From assembly GCF_904846055.1 (NCBI RefSeq), contig NZ_CAJGYV010000001.1, forward strand, positions 992,001 to 1,056,000: a stretch of 64,000 nucleotides of DNA, given 5' to 3'. This stretch comes from Psychrobacter ciconiae (GTDB lineage Bacteria; Pseudomonadota; Gammaproteobacteria; Pseudomonadales; Moraxellaceae). Positions within the stretch are counted from its first letter, which is position 1. Every line of letters starts with the position of its first letter. Positions 53,143-62,024 of this stretch are shown one piece after another. The translations under genes were made by a program, and so were the position numbers. The notes under the pieces were generated by a model that was not told the DNA's origin, ran no database searches, and saw nothing but the letters and a program-made list of their open reading frames with translations.

Positions 53143-54135
53143 ATGGCACATTTAGTTGAAAACATGGCGTATGTTGGCGACACCCCTTGGCATGGTTTAG
53201 GAAATGAGTTGTCCCCAAACCAGCCGCTTGAGGTTTGGGCGCGTGAAGCAGGGCTTGATTGGCGGATTGAATCGTCCGATGTGAGCTTCATGGCGCCAAA
53301 CGATCAAGGTCACAACTTAATCTTGCCGTTTGCTGAGCAAAAGGTGTTATACCGATCAGACACGCTTGATCCGTTATCGGTCGTCAGCCAGCGTTATCAA
53401 GAAGTTCAGCCTGAAGAGATCTTGGAGTTTTATCGTGATTTGACGCAGAACTCACACTTTGAGCTTGAAACGGCAGGAGTGCTAAAAGGCGGTCGAAAGC
53501 TTTGGGCATTGGCTCGAACGGGTCAATCAGCGCGGCTCAAAGGCGGTGACGTCAGTCACGGCTATTTGCTGTTAGCTACCGCTTGTGATGGCACGCTTGC
53601 CACCACCGCTCAATTTACCAATATCCGAGTGGTTTGTAATAATACCTTAGCGGTAAGCCTTGCTGATGGTAGTGGCGGCGTGGTCAAAGTCCCGCATTCC
53701 ACCCAATTTGATGCTGAAAAGGTCAAGCAGCAATTGGGCGTGTCGGTCAATCAGTGGGATCAGCACATCTATGAGATGAAGCAGTTGTCCGAGCGACGCG
53801 TGACCCAAGCGGAGGCGGCTAATTACTTAAGCCGTGTATTCAATGATCAAGACAATGACATTATCTTATTCAACAGCGCTAAGAAGGAGAAGGAGGCTAT
53901 TCCTAATGCTAAAGCGATGAACAAGGTGATGCAGATGTTTAACGGTCAAGGTCGCGGCGCAGATTTAGATGCCGCTCGTGATACCGCTTATGGGCTTTTA
54001 TGCAGCATTACCGAGTTTGTCGATCATGAGCGCCGAGCGATGAATACCGATAACCGGCTCAATTCTGCTTGGTTTGGTGCAGGAGCTAAGCTTAAGCAAA
54101 AGGGACTTGAGGAATCACTTCGGATGCTTGCTTGA
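53143..54135 (+). CDS. DUF932 phage/plasmid-type protein
   Basis: 330 residues. The start MAHLVENMAYVGDTPWHGLG, the middle VLYRSDTLDPLSVVSQRYQEVQPEEILEFYRDL and TTAQFTNIRVVCNNTLAVSL are the DUF932 (TIGR03299) pattern. Such proteins appear on plasmids, phages and integrative elements, usually near recombination genes; their role is not established. AAAGGAG stands before the ATG. It ends with its own terminator. Confidence 0.88.
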   Translation: MAHLVENMAYVGDTPWHGLGNELSPNQPLEVWAREAGLDWRIESSDVSFMAPNDQGHNLILPFAEQKVLYRSDTLDPLSVVSQRYQEVQPEEILEFYRDLTQNSHFELETAGVLKGGRKLWALARTGQSARLKGGDVSHGYLLLATACDGTLATTAQFTNIRVVCNNTLAVSLADGSGGVVKVPHSTQFDAEKVKQQLGVSVNQWDQHIYEMKQLSERRVTQAEAANYLSRVFNDQDNDIILFNSAKKEKEAIPNAKAMNKVMQMFNGQGRGADLDAARDTAYGLLCSITEFVDHERRAMNTDNRLNSAWFGAGAKLKQKGLEESLRMLA

Positions 54136-54200
54136 TTCTATAAAGCTACTGTATGCCCACCTTCATGGGGTCTCAAACCTATCGTTATCACAACAACCAA

Positions 54201-54227
54201 AACCACGCCTTTAAGCGTGGTTTTTTT
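54201..54227 (+). terminator. Intrinsic terminator after the DUF932 gene
   Basis: Stem AACCACGC / GCGTGGTT, 6-base loop, followed by TTTTTTT. Confidence 0.85.
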
Positions 54228-54307
54228 ATGCCGTTTATTTAGCGGCTTAGTTATTAGTTTTTAAATACCTATTTTAAACACTCACTTTTTTAATAAGGAA
54301 AATCGTC

Positions 54308-55369
54308 ATGGAAACGATCGCATTAAAACACAGCAACCCTAATACCAATCCAACCAAACGTCTAAGCATTAAGCCGTCTTTACCTTTAACTCAGGATAAA
54401 ACAAGCACAGCCAAACGTCTGGTGAACACTAAAAACTTAACTCATGATCAATGGCTCGAAGTCCGCAAGCAAGGGATTGGTAGCTCTGATGCCGCCGCTG
54501 CTTGTGGTATCCATCCGTATTTATCCATGCTTGAGCTTTGGATGATCAAAACCGGACGGCTGAAATCTGATATTGATGAGAAAAGTGATAGCTACGCGCC
54601 TTTGTATTGGGGCAAGATGCTAGAACCCTTGGTTGCCAAATCTTATCAAGAGCAAACCGGAAACAAAGTCCGCCGAGTCAACGCCGTGCTTCAGCATCCG
54701 GATAAGCCGTTTATGCTGGCAAACCTTGATTATCAAGTGGTGGGATCAGAGGAGGTACAAATCTTGGAGTGTAAAACGACAGGAGAGCATGGATCAAAGC
54801 TTTGGAAAAATGGCGTGCCGTTATATGTCACTTGCCAAGTTCAGCATCAGCTTGCGGTGACAGGCAAAAAGGCGGCTCATATTTGCGTGTTGTTAGCAGG
54901 TCATGAAACCAAGATCTTTAAGGTTGATCGCGATGAAAAGCTTATTGAATCCATCATAGAGTATGAGTCGCGATTTTGGCAGTTTGTGACTGCCGATACT
55001 CCGCCGCCGCCGGATCATTCAGAGTCAGCCGCCAAAGCACTCAAGCTGCTTTATCCAAACCCAAAGCCTGAAAGTAAGCTTGATTGCACCCATGACGATC
55101 AAGCCAATGCGCTCTTTGATGAGCTGCTTAGCTACCGCGATTACATGGAAGAGTTGCAGCAGCGTCATGATAAGGTGAAGCACCAACTGCAGCGTTTGAT
55201 TACGGATCACGAAATCGCCGTATTTGCTCGCGGCGCTATTTCATGGAAGAAAAGCAAGGACAGCGTCAGCCTTGATAGCAAAGCGCTGCTAAAAGCCCAT
55301 CCGGAGCTGATCGAGAAGTTTGGTAAAACAAGATCAGGAAGCCGCCGCTTTGTGGTGCTGGATAAGTAG
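54308..55369 (+). CDS. YqaJ-type viral recombinase exonuclease
   Basis: 353 residues. A lambda-exonuclease-like (PD-(D/E)XK) fold: GIGSSDAAAACGIHPYLSMLELW, Glu106 in GKMLEPLVAKSYQE, and the catalytic Asp141 (ANLDYQVVG) with Glu154-x-Lys156 (ILECKTTG). It would resect double-strand ends to feed single-strand annealing. Residues 1-40 are a Lys/Thr-rich extension; about 90 C-terminal residues form a coiled coil and an extra domain. No RecT/Bet annealase is recognised beside it; one of the neighbours may take that part. Confidence 0.9.
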   Translation: METIALKHSNPNTNPTKRLSIKPSLPLTQDKTSTAKRLVNTKNLTHDQWLEVRKQGIGSSDAAAACGIHPYLSMLELWMIKTGRLKSDIDEKSDSYAPLYWGKMLEPLVAKSYQEQTGNKVRRVNAVLQHPDKPFMLANLDYQVVGSEEVQILECKTTGEHGSKLWKNGVPLYVTCQVQHQLAVTGKKAAHICVLLAGHETKIFKVDRDEKLIESIIEYESRFWQFVTADTPPPPDHSESAAKALKLLYPNPKPESKLDCTHDDQANALFDELLSYRDYMEELQQRHDKVKHQLQRLITDHEIAVFARGAISWKKSKDSVSLDSKALLKAHPELIEKFGKTRSGSRRFVVLDK

Positions 55370-55420
55370 CCGTAGTATTTTCAGAACAGTTTGTTAAAGC
55401 AATTCAATACTAATTTTAAA

Positions 55421-55448
55421 AAGCCCATCTTAACGGTGGGCTTTTTTT
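55421..55448 (+). terminator. Intrinsic terminator after the YqaJ gene
   Basis: Stem AAGCCCATC / GGTGGGCTT (one T-G pair), 4-base loop TTAA region, then a T run. Confidence 0.8.
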
Positions 55449-55509
55449 ATTCTTTTATTTCGTGTTGGACGATTATTTTTACCCTAAATTTAGTATAAGG
55501 AAAATTACC

Positions 55510-56433
55510 ATGATTAAAGGTCTCACCATCACCCCGCCTATATTAGGGCGGATCAGCATTGGTCGCGTCATCAACAAGGACGGCAAGCGCCTTCCTGCCA
55601 AAGACGATCAATTCACCATCACAAGCCAAGTTAAAAATAAGGACGGTTGGGTCTTGCACCCTTTAGATAGCAAATTGCGACGTGGAGGCGATAAGCTTCG
55701 ATCCATCCCTGTTCGGATGCTGTTTAATGATCCGGATCTTAATCTTAAAGCCAATTACACGTTGTTTGATCGGCAAACTGGTCGCCCCGTTTGCGTGGGT
55801 GATGGCGTTCGCTGTCAGCGTAGAACCAATAACGGAACGGAGTCTTTGCCTTGTCCATCGCCTGATCGCTGCTCGCTTGCGCAAAATGGCGGCTGTAAAC
55901 CTTATGGCAGGCTTTACGTCAATCTAAGCGAGGACGATGAGCTTGGAACGTTTGTGTTTCGAACCACGGGATTTAATAGTATTCGAACGCTTGCAGCAAG
56001 GCTTTCCTACTTTGCGGCAGTGTCAGGAAACAAACTGTCTTGCTTACCGCTTCAGCTGACCATTCGCGGTAAGAGTACGACGCAAAGCTATCGAACGCCG
56101 ATTTACTTTGTGGATCTAACCCTTCGAGATGGGGTGACTTTAAAAGATGCGGTGATTGAAGCAAACGCAATTGACACAGAACTATTTGATCATGGCTTTG
56201 ATCAAGCGGCGCTTGAGCTTGCTGCTAAAGCAGGCTATGACAATTCAGACCTTGGCATTGATCAGGAGGAAGGTCTTGAGGTGATGGCAGAGTTTTATCC
56301 GGATCAAGAAGCAAGTGGTCAGATTGACAGCCAAACTCACCAGCCATCCATGCTAAACCAAGCAAGTCATCAAACCGAATCGCTGCAATCAATCGCTCAA
56401 GGGCTTCGGCAAAGCGTCACTACCATAAGCTAA
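55510..56433 (+). CDS. Conserved Cys-containing phage/plasmid protein (annotated in relatives as hydrolase or metal-binding)
   Basis: 307 residues from the ATG at 55510 (AAGGAAAA ahead). The start MIKGLTITPPILGRISIGRV, FRTTGFNSIRTLAARLSYF and KSTTQSYRTPIYFVDLTLR are strongly conserved in a family that travels with YqaJ and DUF932 genes. Five cysteines (95, 102, 115, 121, 129) around VCVGDGVRCQ ... PCPSPDRCS ... GGCKPYG suggest metal binding. Biochemical function is unknown; an annealase or recombination helper is a guess from the neighbourhood. Confidence 0.78.
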   Translation: MIKGLTITPPILGRISIGRVINKDGKRLPAKDDQFTITSQVKNKDGWVLHPLDSKLRRGGDKLRSIPVRMLFNDPDLNLKANYTLFDRQTGRPVCVGDGVRCQRRTNNGTESLPCPSPDRCSLAQNGGCKPYGRLYVNLSEDDELGTFVFRTTGFNSIRTLAARLSYFAAVSGNKLSCLPLQLTIRGKSTTQSYRTPIYFVDLTLRDGVTLKDAVIEANAIDTELFDHGFDQAALELAAKAGYDNSDLGIDQEEGLEVMAEFYPDQEASGQIDSQTHQPSMLNQASHQTESLQSIAQGLRQSVTTIS

Positions 56434-56451
56434 CTAAAACAAAGCGCGCAT

Positions 56452-56482
56452 AAAAGAGGCTGATCATTCAGCCTCTTTTTTT
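56452..56482 (+). terminator. Intrinsic terminator after the Cys-containing phage/plasmid gene
   Basis: A 12-bp stem (AAAAGAGGCTGA / TCAGCCTCTTTT) around 4 bases, continuing into TTTTTTT. Confidence 0.88.
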
Positions 56483-56575
56483 ATGGGACAGGACGGCTTG
56501 GGGCGCCGTAAAAAAATATGGGACTTCCTAACTGTATGAGAAGAGAGGTTCTCATTCACTGCTAAGGAGATGGTC

Positions 56576-56836
56576 ATGGAAAATTTGAACGTAACTACAA
56601 ATAATACGTTAGCTCAACCGGCTGCTATACAGCTGCCACGAATGCTCCCGCTTAAAGACGTCGTTTATTATACTGGGCTTAGCAGCACCACCATTTACGA
56701 CATGCTCGATAAAAAATCCAATCGCTACGATCCTACCTTTCCTATTCAGGTAAAGCTTTCAAAAGGTCGTGTGGCTTGGGTTGAAAGTGAGATCGCTGAA
56801 TGGCTACAAGCTCGGATAGCGGCTCGATACCATTAA
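56576..56836 (+). CDS. alpA: AlpA-family regulator / excisionase-like protein
   Basis: 86 residues from the ATG at 56576 (AAGGAG 6 bases ahead). MerR-like winged helix: RMLPLKDVVYYTGLSSTTIYDML, FPIQVKLSKGRVAWVESEIAEWLQARI, the AlpA pattern. In CP4-57 AlpA raises integrase expression and drives excision; the same partnership with the P4-type integrase at the island start is likely. Confidence 0.88.
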   Translation: MENLNVTTNNTLAQPAAIQLPRMLPLKDVVYYTGLSSTTIYDMLDKKSNRYDPTFPIQVKLSKGRVAWVESEIAEWLQARIAARYH

Positions 56837-56983
56837 CTCATCAAAGAGTAAGCCAAGTAGATTGGCTTACTCTCATTTATTGACTCGAATTTTGTATTGA
56901 ATTAAAATTTGACAAGAAATTATAGTTTGCTTTTTTCCTTTCTGCTATAAATCCCATTGCCTTTGATTAGTGAGCCGTTTTCT

Positions 56984-57541
56984 ATGAAAAAACCCTCTAT
57001 TGTAACCTTTATTTTTTTTAGTGCTTTATATTCTGCGCAAGCGTCTGCAGCGCAATTTGAATCTATTATCAAAGCCTTTGCTACTCCAGCGAAGGCAGAT
57101 TATAACGTGATGATGTGGGAAGATACTCAAAAAATAAAAGGTATCAAATGGAGCTGGCCTTATTATGAGTCTGGTGCTCATGATCATACAATGATTGGCA
57201 AGACCAAAGTAGGCAAAGATAAAAATCCAAATATTGGAGATACCGAAGTTAGGATTGAAGGCTCAAGAATGAATCTAAATTCCATATTTATTGATATAAA
57301 CATGGAAGGCGAAAATCCATCAAAAAAGCAAATTAACGATCTTTTTGGTGCCGGAAAAGTCACAAAAGTTCCAACGCCTTGCGACGAAGATGAATTTTAT
57401 TCCTATTCAGTAGCGACCTACAAGTTCCAAAAGTCTGGATATAATCCAGTTTATATTAGATCCTCAGCAAGCTGGGGGGCTTCAGGAGCAGGAGGTACAG
57501 GTCATGAAATTTACTATGATTTGCCAGAATCTTGTAATTAA
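56984..57541 (+). CDS. Secreted protein of unknown function
   Basis: 185 residues from the ATG at 56984. A clear signal peptide (MKKPSIVTFIFFSALYSAQASA, cleavage before AQFES) and a mature part of about 160 residues with many Trp/Tyr/Gly positions (IKWSWPYYESGAHDHTMIG, SSASWGASGAGGTGHEIYY) and two cysteines (TPCDED and ESCN) that may form a disulfide. Not recognised. AT-rich, at the junction of the mobility and defence halves of the island. No good ribosome site is seen. Confidence 0.65.
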   Translation: MKKPSIVTFIFFSALYSAQASAAQFESIIKAFATPAKADYNVMMWEDTQKIKGIKWSWPYYESGAHDHTMIGKTKVGKDKNPNIGDTEVRIEGSRMNLNSIFIDINMEGENPSKKQINDLFGAGKVTKVPTPCDEDEFYSYSVATYKFQKSGYNPVYIRSSASWGASGAGGTGHEIYYDLPESCN

Positions 57542-57557
57542 TAAAATATAAAAAAGA

Positions 57558-57597
57558 AGTTCGTCTAAGTTCGTCTAAGTTCGTCTAAGTTCATCTA
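57558..57597. repeat. 10-bp tandem repeat, four units
   Basis: AGTTCGTCTA occurs three times perfectly and once with one change (AGTTCATCTA), directly joined. The following AGTTTAGACGAGC continues the unit and folds back on it (GTCTAAGTTTAGAC). It fills the space between the stops of the secreted protein and the AlbA_2 gene. The unit equals about one helix turn. Confidence 0.9.
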
Positions 57598-57600
57598 AGT

Positions 57601-59247
57601 TTAGACGAGCTTCCAGACCTTGTTTTCAAAGTATATGATATTTTTCTTTTTCATTTTCTGCAGTAGATTCTTTACTTTATGAAATTTCTGCTCATCAGTC
57701 ATGATATCTGGCAGCTTATTAAATAAAAGTTTTTCAAAGTCTGAACGACTAGCCTGACCAAACTGCTTCAATAGTTCAATTACAGCTGCTTCATAATACT
57801 CCTCATTTAAACCTTTTAGCAGCATATACTCTGCTTGCTGATCGGTATGCTTAGCAATATCAGCCGCAATCATATAGCTATTTTTTCGCCCTTCGATAAG
57901 CGACTTTTTTCGCAACGCGTCAGCTTCGTCTTCAGTGATCGCCTGCCCTTTTTGAACTTTATCCAGCGCTATGATGTCATGCAATGTGAGATTGTCAACG
58001 GTAGCTAATTTTTTTGCATACTCTTGATCTAGCACTTTACCCGTGATTTTTACACGTACCCTTTCATGAGTTAAGTCATAATCTGGCAAAGGAAAAAAGC
58101 GCTTACGTTGAATCTGATACATTTTTTTGATGCCACTACCGATGGTGTCCATCATATTTAGATTAACCATAGCATTGACCAAAAACGGATTACGGTAGCT
58201 TGTTTCGGGCGCATCCTGCAATAGGACATTTTCAATCGTCTTAGGGATAAACTCGCCGCTGTTTTGAAACAATAGCGTTGAGTCCTCTTTTTCGACGACG
58301 GTGATACGACCACCAAGGCGATAGTCTTGATGACCAATAGCATTGCTTAACGCTTCACGAATGATGTAAGGATCGTATTGTTTCACCTCTTCAGGAAATA
58401 AAGATCCAGACGCCATGTAGCGATAATTGAGGTTACGGATTTTTTTATACACGTCGTCTAGGGCTAATAAAAATGGTGATGAAAAATGCTCATAGTCTTT
58501 TTCAATCCCATCGACACCCTTTAAAATCCAAGTGATATGCGCTTGAGCTGGGCTTAGAAAATACGTGGACTCTGGAAGACCTAGTAAAATAATTGCGGTG
58601 TTGGTTATCTGACCACGAATGGTGATTTTAGCTTTATTCAAGAAAGTGATGTCGTCCCAATCTTGAATGTCTTCAGCCAGACGCTTATTTTTATCCGCAA
58701 AGACTTGTCTGGCAACCGCAATGGCATGAGGATCAAGATCTTCAAGCGCTGCCTCGTAGCAAATCTCGGCACTCCAGTCATCGGCTTGGTTTTGCCACAG
58801 CTTACGGCTTTGATCAGGATAGTGTTTGAGCAGTTTTGTGACGCTACCAATACGAATATAAGGCTCATGCAAAAAGCTGACAGGCGTATCAGTAGCTGCG
58901 GGGATTTCAAATAGCACTACGGCTTTACCATCGATCTGTAGCTCGTGAATGGTAAAATGAATTTTAGGGCTTAAACGCTCAATCAACCAATGCTCTAAGT
59001 CCTCATTGCCTTTTGCTTTTTTTGTCTTCGGGTTAAAGCTTGTGCCAACAATATCGTGCGTTTCATCTTCTACGCCAAAAACTAAGTAGCCAAATTTTTT
59101 ACCCGTTAAACAAGCGCCATTAGCAAGGGCAGATATCCGTTTGCCAATTTCTTCTGGGCTATGAAAATTGTGCTTAAATTCGAGCCATTCTTGTTCGGTT
59201 GGCTGCTGGATTAAACTTAGGATAAGGCTTTGGTAGTGATTGGACAT
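57601..59247 (-). CDS. AlbA_2 (Schlafen-type) ATP-binding protein
   Basis: 548 residues. The N-terminal AlbA_2/SLFN AAA_4 domain (residues about 15-130) has EWLEFKHNFHSPEEIGKRISALAN, GYLVFGVEDETHDIVGT and PYIRIGSVTKLL. A GHKL-type ATP-binding region follows (about 310-400: IREALSNAIGHQDYRLGGRITV, GSGIKKMYQIQRKRFFP), then a C-terminal winged helix (ELLKQFGQASRSDFEKLL). Such proteins are often wrongly called RecG-like helicases. They commonly accompany restriction systems. Third gene after hsdR on the minus strand. Confidence 0.87.
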   Translation of the reverse strand: MSNHYQSLILSLIQQPTEQEWLEFKHNFHSPEEIGKRISALANGACLTGKKFGYLVFGVEDETHDIVGTSFNPKTKKAKGNEDLEHWLIERLSPKIHFTIHELQIDGKAVVLFEIPAATDTPVSFLHEPYIRIGSVTKLLKHYPDQSRKLWQNQADDWSAEICYEAALEDLDPHAIAVARQVFADKNKRLAEDIQDWDDITFLNKAKITIRGQITNTAIILLGLPESTYFLSPAQAHITWILKGVDGIEKDYEHFSSPFLLALDDVYKKIRNLNYRYMASGSLFPEEVKQYDPYIIREALSNAIGHQDYRLGGRITVVEKEDSTLLFQNSGEFIPKTIENVLLQDAPETSYRNPFLVNAMVNLNMMDTIGSGIKKMYQIQRKRFFPLPDYDLTHERVRVKITGKVLDQEYAKKLATVDNLTLHDIIALDKVQKGQAITEDEADALRKKSLIEGRKNSYMIAADIAKHTDQQAEYMLLKGLNEEYYEAAVIELLKQFGQASRSDFEKLLFNKLPDIMTDEQKFHKVKNLLQKMKKKNIIYFENKVWKLV

Positions 59248-59356
59248 AGTTAGAAATATAATCAGTTAATAAAAGTGACAATCAATATACCATTAAGCTC
59301 TAACGGTCTATATTGATATATTTAATTTTTTAGCAAATTAAACTCTACTGATTATC

Positions 59357-60634
59357 TTATTTTGATGGTGGATTAGGGTTTGATAGTAACTGCTCTAATG
59401 GTGTGATTATTTCCCAGTTGTAAAAATAATCCAAGCAGTTCACAATCACAAAAATAATCAGAACAAGTACTAAGAACAAATATCCAGCATGTGTGATTAT
59501 TTTGACTTTAACAGGGGTAATCTCGGACTTCCATTTATCAAGCAGTGCATCAGGTATCTTATTATCTGCTACAAATCCATTAATTTGGCATCTCAGATGC
59601 CATAAATTATAGCCCTGCTGAAGTGTAGCGTATAGCACCATAACGCTATATATGAGAATTGAACCAATTACAAGACTGTTAACTTCAGCACTAAATTTTG
59701 CTATCGAAATAAGTGCAATAGTGATAGGTATAGCTAAAATTTGTGTTTGTAGGTTTGAGATTATCTCATTAGCTTTTTCGAGAAACTTCTCAGAATGCTC
59801 GGCAATCTTGTCATTAAATTTCGAAAATTTAAAATCATCTAGATAAAGGGCATATTTGGAAAGCACTGATTGGTACATACTTTCTATGTTTTGGAGTAAT
59901 GAAAATAACCTATCCTCTTTATCTAAACTAACTAGACTATCAATCATTATACTTGCAACAATAGTGTTTCTTTCAGTTTCGTGAACTAGAAGAGATTTTT
60001 TGACTTCATCATCATCGTTGTTGATATCTGCGTTTAACCAGCTAGTAAATTTTTCAATGATAGTACACAGATTGCCAGATTCTAAGCTGCTAGGTTTAGA
60101 AGCGTTTACCGAGTTTAGGTAAAGCTTAGCAATATCTAAGTAACGCTTAGTTTCTCTAGACATTGTTGGAATTTCACAGTGAGTCTGAGCAAAAATAACA
60201 ATCTGTTTGTTTTTAAAATAATACTGCTCTTTCAAGCAGTTAATAAATCTAAAAATTAACTCTAAGGCAGGTAGTAAAGTATTATCGCTACTGTTTTTAA
60301 AGTCATATTCATCTTGATAGACAATAACCTCATCAAAGCTAATATCATAACTATCGTTTTCAATAGCATTTTCAATATAGCTTTCGTATGAAGCATACTG
60401 ATCGCCAGTATCGACAATAGTTAAACTATAACTTATATTTTTATCTATCTCATAACGATCATCTTTAGTAGTAAACTTTGCAATATTCACAAAGTGCCCA
60501 GCTTCAAATGTTTGAATGAGCGTGATATCTTCCTGTTTTTCGAAAGTAAAACAACCAGTAATACGTTTACCAGAGAATTTAACACTCTGACTTCGTTTCA
60601 CTAAAGTTAAGACTTCATTACGTAGTTGGTTCAT
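59357..60634 (-). CDS. Membrane protein paired with the NdpA-like gene, unknown function
   Basis: 425 residues, not recognised. Residues 1-150 appear beta-rich and cytosolic, 160-295 helical with a coiled-coil stretch (SEKFLEKANEIISNLQ), and about three membrane segments follow near the C-terminus (about 298-314, 320-340, 379-402). The gene begins 8 bases after the stop of the NdpA-like gene, and its GAGG ribosome site lies next to that stop, so translation is coupled. A large soluble sensor part with a C-terminal membrane bundle is a frequent effector layout in abortive-infection systems. AT-rich. Confidence 0.75.
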   Translation of the reverse strand: MNQLRNEVLTLVKRSQSVKFSGKRITGCFTFEKQEDITLIQTFEAGHFVNIAKFTTKDDRYEIDKNISYSLTIVDTGDQYASYESYIENAIENDSYDISFDEVIVYQDEYDFKNSSDNTLLPALELIFRFINCLKEQYYFKNKQIVIFAQTHCEIPTMSRETKRYLDIAKLYLNSVNASKPSSLESGNLCTIIEKFTSWLNADINNDDDEVKKSLLVHETERNTIVASIMIDSLVSLDKEDRLFSLLQNIESMYQSVLSKYALYLDDFKFSKFNDKIAEHSEKFLEKANEIISNLQTQILAIPITIALISIAKFSAEVNSLVIGSILIYSVMVLYATLQQGYNLWHLRCQINGFVADNKIPDALLDKWKSEITPVKVKIITHAGYLFLVLVLIIFVIVNCLDYFYNWEIITPLEQLLSNPNPPSK

Positions 60635-60642
60635 TTGAACCT

Positions 60643-61896
60643 CTATTTAAATAGTTTTCTAACTGCTGGAAGATTCTCTAGGTTAACCTTTATTTCGATA
60701 AACGCCTCATCATTATCACCTTCTTTTAGCTTAACTTCTTCACCGAGTAAACTACGGCTACCACTAATTCTGAGAGTTTCATCGTCACCAATTTCACCAA
60801 GATCAAGAGAAAACATTTCATAATTTTGAAGTGGTTTTGTTGCAGGAGCAAAAATATTACTATTGTTTTCATCAGTTGCTGCATAACCGTTATTCTCTCT
60901 AAAGGCTTTAAAACTATCTTCAACCGCTATAGTTAGATTAGATAAGGTACTTTTAGTTGCTATTATTGGATCTATTTCATCAACAATATTGACACTTTCT
61001 TTGTTTTTAGCTTTATAACCAAGTAATGTAAGTACCTCACTTTGAATCTCTTTTTTTGACTTCTCATCAAATGGACTTTCATCAAGATAATTAATTAAAC
61101 TTTTCATTAGTTTAGTCGTTGCTACAGTATCATCAAGTCTAACCCTTATTGGTAAAAAGTCCTGAATATATTCAGGAATTTTACTGCTAGTTCCTTTTTG
61201 AATCCATTGTATATAGTTCTCAGACTTATAAGCGCTATCTGAGTTTTTGTAATTGTGATCTTTCAGTTTTGAAATATTGATCCGACAAGCAATCTTCAAG
61301 TTGGAAGCATCAATATGATTAGTATCTATTATTTCTCCTGTTTCTTCGTTTATAGTAATTGCGTCTTTCAGACTTAGTAAAGCAATATCAAGATATTCAA
61401 TACCATCTATTGTATAAAAAATCATTGGTAGATGATCACCAGTAGTCATATGTTCTTCATAAACATGATAATGCAAGGCCTTAGTAAGATGGTTAGTGAT
61501 GCGTCTATACCTTGTTTGTGCTGACGATTCCCGCCTTAACACTGATCTGTCTTCATCAGGTTCAGAGGGCACAGACACTAATAACTCCCAAGCAAATATG
61601 TTAGAAAAAGCGGCATTAGTAGGTTTTTTAAAATTTAAAAGCTTCAGATCTACTATACATAAGTAGTTAGATAGCACCTTTCCTAAAGTATCAGGACTAT
61701 CAAAAGCCTCAATATGTGAATGGGCTAAGCCATTTTTCTCTAATTGTTCATCAAGAAATTCAATTAATTTGCACACTTGTACACTATCGGCATGAAGATT
61801 TTTCCGAATCAATGGAGGCGTTACAGATTTCTGATGGGCTTCTTTGATAATCTGATGGATTATACTTGCTTGGACTACAGCTTTAGGTTGACTCAT
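60643..61896 (-). CDS. NdpA/YejK-like nucleoid-associated protein
   Basis: 417 residues. It resembles YejK/NdpA through the N-terminal helix set (IIHQIIKEAHQ ... LIRKNLHADSVQVCKLIEFLDEQL, residues 12-52), the core HLPMIFYTIDGIEYLDIALLSL ... TNHIDASNLKIACRINISKL (155-211), YIQWIQKGTSSKIPEYIQDFL (228-248) and the end LLGEEVKLKEGDNDEAFIEIKV. It is longer than YejK (about 335) by insertions near 85-130. Binding of nucleoid DNA is inferred. GGAG stands 5 bases before the ATG. It lies 128 bases behind hsdR and 8 before the membrane-protein gene. Confidence 0.72.
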   Translation of the reverse strand: MSQPKAVVQASIIHQIIKEAHQKSVTPPLIRKNLHADSVQVCKLIEFLDEQLEKNGLAHSHIEAFDSPDTLGKVLSNYLCIVDLKLLNFKKPTNAAFSNIFAWELLVSVPSEPDEDRSVLRRESSAQTRYRRITNHLTKALHYHVYEEHMTTGDHLPMIFYTIDGIEYLDIALLSLKDAITINEETGEIIDTNHIDASNLKIACRINISKLKDHNYKNSDSAYKSENYIQWIQKGTSSKIPEYIQDFLPIRVRLDDTVATTKLMKSLINYLDESPFDEKSKKEIQSEVLTLLGYKAKNKESVNIVDEIDPIIATKSTLSNLTIAVEDSFKAFRENNGYAATDENNSNIFAPATKPLQNYEMFSLDLGEIGDDETLRISGSRSLLGEEVKLKEGDNDEAFIEIKVNLENLPAVRKLFK

Positions 61897-62024
61897 TTAT
61901 ACTCCGATTAGTCAATATGTACGGATTAAAAACAACTACAGCTCATAGCCTCCTCAAACTATAAGGTAGACTGAAGTTGAAATAATTTTCGTAGTCATAT
62001 ACTTATAAAAACAGTAAAATCGAT

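Noticed and set aside
57558..57597. Possible CRISPR array
   Set aside because: Units are 10 bases and joined without spacers; no cas gene is in the window.
61910..61960. Six-codon mini frame (MSCSCF) with GAGGAGG before it, upstream of the NdpA-like gene
   Set aside because: The spacing to the ATG is only two bases and the frame is too short to judge without comparison.
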